NCBI GenBank assembly: GCA_964019415.1
Contig: OZ025877.1
Coordinates: forward strand, 1,761,501 to 1,825,500
DNA from: Ianthella basta
Taxonomy: Eukaryota; Porifera; Demospongiae; Verongiida; Ianthellidae
Reading direction: 5' to 3'
Length of the DNA stretch: 64,000 nt
Shown: piece by piece, positions 58,218 to 64,000 of the stretch
Position numbering within the stretch: the first letter of the stretch is position 1
Layout: every line of letters begins with the position of its first letter
The notes under the pieces: model-generated
What the model was told of the DNA's origin: nothing
Database searches by the model: none
What the model saw: only the letters and a program-made list of their open reading frames with translations
Position numbers and translations under genes: made by a program

Positions 58218-60076
58218 ATGGTAATATTTCTGCGCACTCTTGCAAATGTATCAAGTTTTAGTACAAAACTGAAAATGTTGTTCGAGTCGAGTAACCTTGA
58301 CAATGTTTCTGTTTCAATCCGTTCTGTGATTAATAACAAATAATAAAGATGCAAGAGACAGGGAATGGCTTGACCATCACAAGTGACACGGGGATGGTTT
58401 GTGCAGGAGCAGATGACGTAATAGTATGGGTAAGGTTTAATTGTGCTAGAGCAAATGGCGTATTATGATCAATGCAGGACTTGTCTGTGATCCACATGCA
58501 ATGCAGTGAAAATTGCCTAAGATGGCCACTGAGTAAGGCAGCTGCATCTCTGATATAGCCATGTATTCCTACCCTCGAATAGTACTTTGGAACATTGCAA
58601 TCTATACCTCAGTCTGTAAAGCAACTGCCTCTCCATGTCACTGTCAAAGATATTATTATACAACTGGCCAGCACGTGGTTGTATTGGAAAGGTTCCAATG
58701 TACCTATGTAAGAACACGCTTAAAGCATGTGTGGTAATGAAGATGGACAACACATCCATCCAGTTCCTATGCACATGTGCATGCCTTCGTGTACAGTCGT
58801 GGAAATTTGATAATCACGCTATGCTGTCAAATAAGGTACATTTAGGACAACTTTGTCATCAGTCAGGTGGCCTGACTGTGAATACCAATGCAGGTACTAA
58901 GATAGGATTGAGGGGGAAGGAAGAAGCTAAGAGTTTTGGAGAACATGCAAGATGCATGTGAATTCTGCTCTGTATAATTCCATGCTTGCTATAGATGCCT
59001 AATTTAAAGGTGGAAGTGCAAGTCATGTTGTATCGTCAGCAGAGACAATGCATATTCAGTACAATGCATACTCACGCTGTTCAGAGAATAGCAAGCTGCT
59101 AAACTATAACACAACCAATGTAAGGTGGTCCATGAATGGACCATCACAGTACGCAAGTTGGCTTTCTCAAGTTGGAGGCATGCAATGGCTACTCCAATCC
59201 CAATGCATTACAGGGTCACCCCCCACTGCCAGTCAGAAACTGAGTAAGGCAGCCACGTGCACCTCTCTGACATAGCCGGTGATCCTGCTCCCAAATAGAA
59301 CTTAGGAACACTGCAATCTATACCTCAGTCTGTAAAGCAACTGCCTAACTATTTACTATTTGTCACAGACTGTATTGAAACAGACTTGTGCCACAACAGT
59401 AGTACTAGGAAATCAAAGAATTTCACTTTACAACAAAACTGGATACTTAAGTACACATAAACACTTGCTATATGACCAAAGTGAAAATGTATTTTACACA
59501 GTTTGCGTTAGACACTAGAACTACAATTTCAACATGGATTCCAATTACTATGCAAATTAGGCAGGTACAGTAACTGTTCTTACGTGCAAGGTGTATGTCC
59601 TCAGTGTGGTACACTAATTAGTTATTACGTCTCCACACTTGGCATGACCCAAGCAAATGAAACAAAAATTTATAGTGATCAAGTTAGTGAGTATAGCTAT
59701 GTACAGTGAAATATTTTTTGCAGCGGCTAGATGAATAGTGCTATAGATGGTGCTCAAGTGTAACACTTGGTGATGAATGTCATCATGCAATCATACAATA
59801 ACATCCTTATTTGCTGCATAATTGTACACTGCAAAATTTACATCTCTGTAATTTGGCTTATACAGTGCACTCTTGTCTCTTGACTTCACTGTCACATACA
59901 GTACATATGTACAAGCAATTGTTTGAATCAAATTCAGCACTTGCAGTGTTGGATTTCATGCTTGTATTGAAATAGAATGTGGTTGTAAGTGATGGCATCT
60001 TAGTCCTGTCAATGTGCATATAAAGACAAAATGCAGTTAGTCACTTAGAAGTGCTCTACTTTGCGGCTACCTAGAC
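58218..60076. other. Divergent intergenic region between copies H and I
   Basis: No gene. The H side matches regions upstream of B and G. The I side (59,340-60,076) matches the region upstream of copy C, including ATTGAAATAGAATGTGGTTG about 120 bases before the start codon. The GT tract and minisatellite found in the B/C and G regions are missing here. Confidence 0.6.
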
Positions 60077-61911
60077 ATGTTATCTGCCTTCATACTAGTA
60101 TGCCTGCTCCTACCAGCACTTGCTGACAATAGTACTGTACAGCAAGACCTGCTCTGTACAGACAGCTATGCTGAGTTTGAGAGTGCCAGTGTTGGCTCCA
60201 ACATCAGTGGGGCCAACCTCAGGAGCCAGTTGTATGAAGTCTTCTTTGCTCCCAACCAACACCTTCCCTACTCTGTCACTGTAAGCTACCAACTGGTCCT
60301 TGCCAATGGAACAAGACTCAACCTATCCAGTGATTACAACTGTAAAAGTGAACTGTGGATGTGGCTGTCTTCTCCAGTGTTCCTTGTAGGCGATAGTACC
60401 TATGTCAATCGCATGCTTCTCTTCTCTCTCAACTACTTCACGGAATGGTCCCCACCCCATGTTACTATCACCACAACAGTTCCACCTTGTAAGGCCAGGA
60501 TGAGAGACTTTTTGAGTGAAATGACTGCTTCGGTGGGTTTGTGGGACATGCAGGGACGCTACTTAACTAAGTAAATGCAAACACCATGCAATACTGCAGA
60601 AATGCATTTCTTCAGCTTGCTCAATACGATGCTATAACTGTAGTATACAATCAAAAGTACCTTGAAGAAAGGCTAATCGATGATCGTTGCCAATATATGT
60701 TTAGGCCTACCCAATGCAATAACTTGTATCAGAGGTGTATACTGTATACAGTGAAAAGAGCTAATAATTAGCAAGTGGCAGATACATTAGAGAGTATAAT
60801 ATTATCTTCTCCATGCAGAAATGTACTGTTTCATGTCATTTTCATTGCCTCTTCCAATTTGCGAATATAGCTGCAGGACTATGCACTTGGGCAGATGCAG
60901 CACAGGACAAACCTGGGCTATGTAAAACGAGGATGTGGGCCATTAATGAGTCGCACACCATACTCACCAGTGGGCAAGGCAAGAGCAATAGCCTTCACAA
61001 TGAACATTATAATACTAAATGGATACTTTTTCCAAGTTGCGTTTGTGTGGATTGTCACTGCTGTTCTCCTGAAGATGACATTCAAAGACTATGCACAGAA
61101 GACATTCACTTACTCGTATGACATGTATGGAATGTTTTGGGGTGTGTCAACCACTGCTGTGGGGCTCTTTGGAATACTATATGGCATTTATGTAACATCT
61201 ACCCTTATTTATTACACGTACCACAAGAGCACTGCTAGCCAATTGCAAGTTCTATACATACCATTGATTACTTTGGTCACAACCATGGTAATAGAGCTGC
61301 CTGTGGCCATATACGCAGCTAGGAAGGCAACAGTGGCCGTTCCCTGCATATTCAAGTACCCTGCCACACTGTTGTGCTGTGGAAGAAAGAGACCAGTGGA
61401 GCGCCTTGTAACCACAATTGCACTGTGGGTGGACTTGGTTGTTTTGCAATTGATGCTGATTAAGGGTACTCTTATTCTATTTATCATTCCTGCTGCCCCC
61501 TTTGCAGTAGTCACTAATGTGATGCTGATTGTGCTAGCTTTTTCCTGCCTTGCAAACATCTTCTCACTGCTCTACACCATATTCGCCCACCTCTGTACTC
61601 CTTCCAACCAACGAGTACACTCCAGCTCCATGGTGCTTCGTACAGTTGTTGTCCTGCCTTTGCTGCTCATGATCATCTTTCATGGCATTGTCATTGCCGG
61701 TATGGGCTCAGTCACTAATGTGGATGCAAAGAGAAACAACGCTCTTTCATTCATTAGTTCGATAGCCACTCCTGTGCTGCTTGGTGTGATTAGCTTATTC
61801 TTGAAAAGATTCATTTCTGCTTGGTTGAAGTGGTCCCCACAGGGAACAGAGCAAGTAAACGATTCTTCAAACGGCCAAGATGCAGATGACGAATTACTTG
61901 ATCCTAACTGA
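60077..61911 (+). CDS. Family copy I: seven-helix membrane protein, intact
   Basis: Exon 1 is 60077-60532 (MLSAFILVCLLLPALADNST; ends GCTTCG|gtgggt) and exon 2 is 60871-61911 (aatatag|CTGCAGGAC), phase 0, about 498 residues. The ectodomain has Cys in LLCTD, NCKSEL and PPCKA, and sequons NST, NIS, NGT and NLS. Exon 2 reads YVKRGCGPLMSRTPYSPVGK, then seven helices from NGYFFQVAFVWIVTAVLL to VLLGVISLFL, and an acidic C-terminus (DADDELLDPN). It is the closest relative of copy C, with which it shares the divergent promoter and the 3' flank. Helix sequences from 3 to 6 are nearly identical to copies C and D, while the loop between helices 2 and 3 (YVTSTLIYYTYHKSTASQLQ) is very different. No frame break was seen. 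Confidence 0.86.
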
Positions 61912-63000
61912 TTCATGACTGCACTAGCTGTAGCTATACACTTTGTTTAATGTCCTAATAACTACAGCACTGCAGAAACATTGATTGCATATTATTGTAA
62001 CATTAATTACACACCACAGTGCTTAGTATTTCAAGATACTTCATAATTATCAAGTTGACACTGTCAATGTATCACTTAGATTTGTTCACTACTTATACAA
62101 TGTATATGGATTATTGGTAGATTGCTCCCCTGTAATGACATGCCTTTGTTATAGTAATTGATTGTTGGCCAGTGATGATGACTGTAGACAAGAAAGTAAA
62201 ATTTTAAGACTGCAAAGTGCATGCACTATTTTGTCTTCTTGTAAATTTGTTTCGTAGACAGATTGAACTGCATGAATGGAAAGAAACTCCTTAATCAAAT
62301 ATGATGCATATAGGTCACACACAAATGGTTGTAGTCAAGGATATTTGGCAATCATGCAATACTGTCAAATATATATGGTGCATCTGGGTCAACTTGTCAT
62401 CAGTCAGGTGGCCTGACTGTGAATGCCAATGCAGGTACCAAGATAGGGCTGAGGGGGAAGGAAAGAGCTAAGAGTTTTGGAGAACATGCAAGTACAAGTC
62501 ACACTGTATCTTCAGCAGAGACAAAGCATAATCAGTAATAGCTCATGCTGTTCAGAGAATAGCAAGCTGCTAAAACTATAACACAACCTATGTAAGGGTA
62601 GGTCCATGGATGGACCATCACGGTACGCAGGTAGGCTGTCTCAAGTTGGAGGCATGCAATGGCTACTCCAATCCCAATGCCTTACAGGGTTGCCACTCAC
62701 TGCCAGTCAGAAATGGGCACTGCTCTCCTCCATGATGCTCGTGTACTCACAGTCATGCATATGCCTTAGTGCACATGTGTGTGTGTGTGTTGGGGGGGAG
62801 GGGCAAGTGACTGTATGCATACAGTAGCTGGGGCATGTGTGTCTTCCTTGCCTATGCTTGATGGCTGGTTGTGCACTCTCCCTGCAATCGAATGAAAGAC
62901 ATGTGCTATATGTATATATGTAGCTATGTATGTATCAGCTCATTTCTTCCTGTGCATGCTGTGCATCACCTGATGTGAATGGGCATTTCCTGTCTCTGAT
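61912..63000. other. 3' flank of copy I and an orphan upstream block
   Basis: 61,912-62,280 matches the 3' flank of copy C. From about 62,310 it matches the region upstream of minus-strand copies (23,060-23,700; 58,800-59,200), but no minus-strand exon 1 lies to its left, so the gene was lost or never carried along. Confidence 0.65.
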
Positions 63001-64000
63001 TGCCTGACTATTTGTTATTTGTCACAGACTGTATTGAAACAGACTTGTGTCACAACAGTAGTACTAGGAAATCAAAACGAATTCACTTCATAACAATGTA
63101 GATACATAAATAAACACAAACACTTGGCTTAATGACCAAAGCAAAAATGCATTTTGCACAGTTTTGCATTAGACACTGGTACTACAAGTTCAACTTGGAT
63201 TTCCATTACTATGCAAATTATTATACATAGGCAGGTACAGTAACAGTTCTTATACATGTGATGTATATAACCACAATGAAGCACACTTATTAGTTATTAC
63301 TTCTCCACTCTTGGCATGACCCCAAGCAAAGACAGCAAATTTATAGTGATACCAAAAATCTAATAAAATACAGTCAATTGTGTACTGCTGTTGTACACTG
63401 CCACTTCTCCTGCATGGCACTATATCATTAACGAGCATATATGTACATTATACTGTTTTACTGCACGTACATTATACTGTTTTACTGCACGTACATTATA
63501 CTGTTTTACTGCACGTACATTATACTGTTTTACTGCACGTACATTATACTGTTTTACTGCATGTACATTATACTGTTTTACTGCACGTACATTATACTGT
63601 TTACTGCCACTGGACGTACCTTATAAGGCAAATTATTGAGTGGCAACAAAAGTCAGTGTTTTGAATAGTCTACAAAATGGCAAGTACTACTAATTATTTT
63701 AACAATTTTTCAATTTTTATGATTATAAATTCATTTGTTCAGCAGAATTAGCAGGTGCAGTTTTATATAGAGAAGTTTGCACTACTTGCCAAATGCACTA
63801 AAATTCATTAATTAATAACAGTCTGGGGACCAAGCCGCCAAAACACGTCGAACTACATGAAACCAACTTCTGGGGTAATAATTGTTACCATAAATGGATG
63901 CACGAGTGAACCATAGCGAACCCACTCATATCTATGGTATGTAGTTCATCAATATACGTACATGAAAGCTAAGCCAAACACACCACGATTGGCAGCCAAT
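63001..64000. repeat. Segmental duplicate of 54,640-55,600
   Basis: Nearly identical to 54,640-55,600, including the orphan upstream block, the RTK 5' relic and R1. The 24-base unit has six full copies plus a partial one (63,444-63,606) against four plus a partial one at 55,082. The layout predicts another minus-strand family copy just past the window end. Confidence 0.85.

Noticed and set aside
55018-63664. ORFs with HVHYTVLL or ARTLYCFT repeats at 55.0 and 63.4 kb
   Set aside because: They translate the amplified 24-base non-coding unit derived from the RTK upstream region.

Overview
The window looks like nuclear DNA of a demosponge, most probably Amphimedon queenslandica or a close relative. 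This is inferred from short GT-AG introns in densely packed genes, very long GT/CA microsatellites, a receptor tyrosine kinase (RTK) of the kind expanded in that lineage, and a membrane-protein family I cannot place elsewhere. No bacterial operons, CRISPR arrays or rRNA were seen; tRNA genes were not searched systematically.

Layout: (1) 1-2.6 kb, a CA tract and copy A of a two-exon membrane-protein family. (2) 4.0-12.9 kb, minus strand, a complete 21-exon RTK gene. I could join its exons with consistent phases into about 1,156 residues. Its ectodomain consists of degenerate repeats of the copper-only superoxide dismutase type. (3) 12.9-20.6 kb, mobile DNA: a 3.07-kb insertion in the RTK upstream region, MITEs, a LINE fragment, and a duplicated broken copy of RTK exons 1-2. 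(4) 20.7-35.4 kb, family copies B (minus), C (plus), D (plus), a relic, and E (minus). (5) 35.4-47.2 kb, gene-poor, with foldback elements, a 2-kb inverted repeat and a tandem duplication carrying huge GT tracts. (6) 47.2-64 kb, copies F (plus), G (minus), H (minus) and I (plus), embedded in duplicated blocks, with a Harbinger-like DNA transposon in between.

The main discovery candidates are two. The first is the membrane-protein family. Exon 1 encodes a signal peptide and a cysteine-containing, N-glycosylated ectodomain of about 150 residues. One phase-0 intron follows. Exon 2 encodes seven predicted transmembrane helices with a positive-inside, N-out layout like that of a G-protein-coupled receptor, but no classical GPCR motif is visible. 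Nine copies occur here. A, C, E and I look intact, F needs an altered splice acceptor, and B, D, G and H are broken. The second is the RTK whose ectodomain resembles copper-only SOD repeat proteins. The duplicated blocks mix pieces of both loci: the RTK 5' end and its upstream repeat lie beyond the 3' ends of minus-strand family copies, so the two loci share a history of segmental duplication.

All exon joins come from reading splice signals and phases by eye; no alignment, expression data or database search was used.
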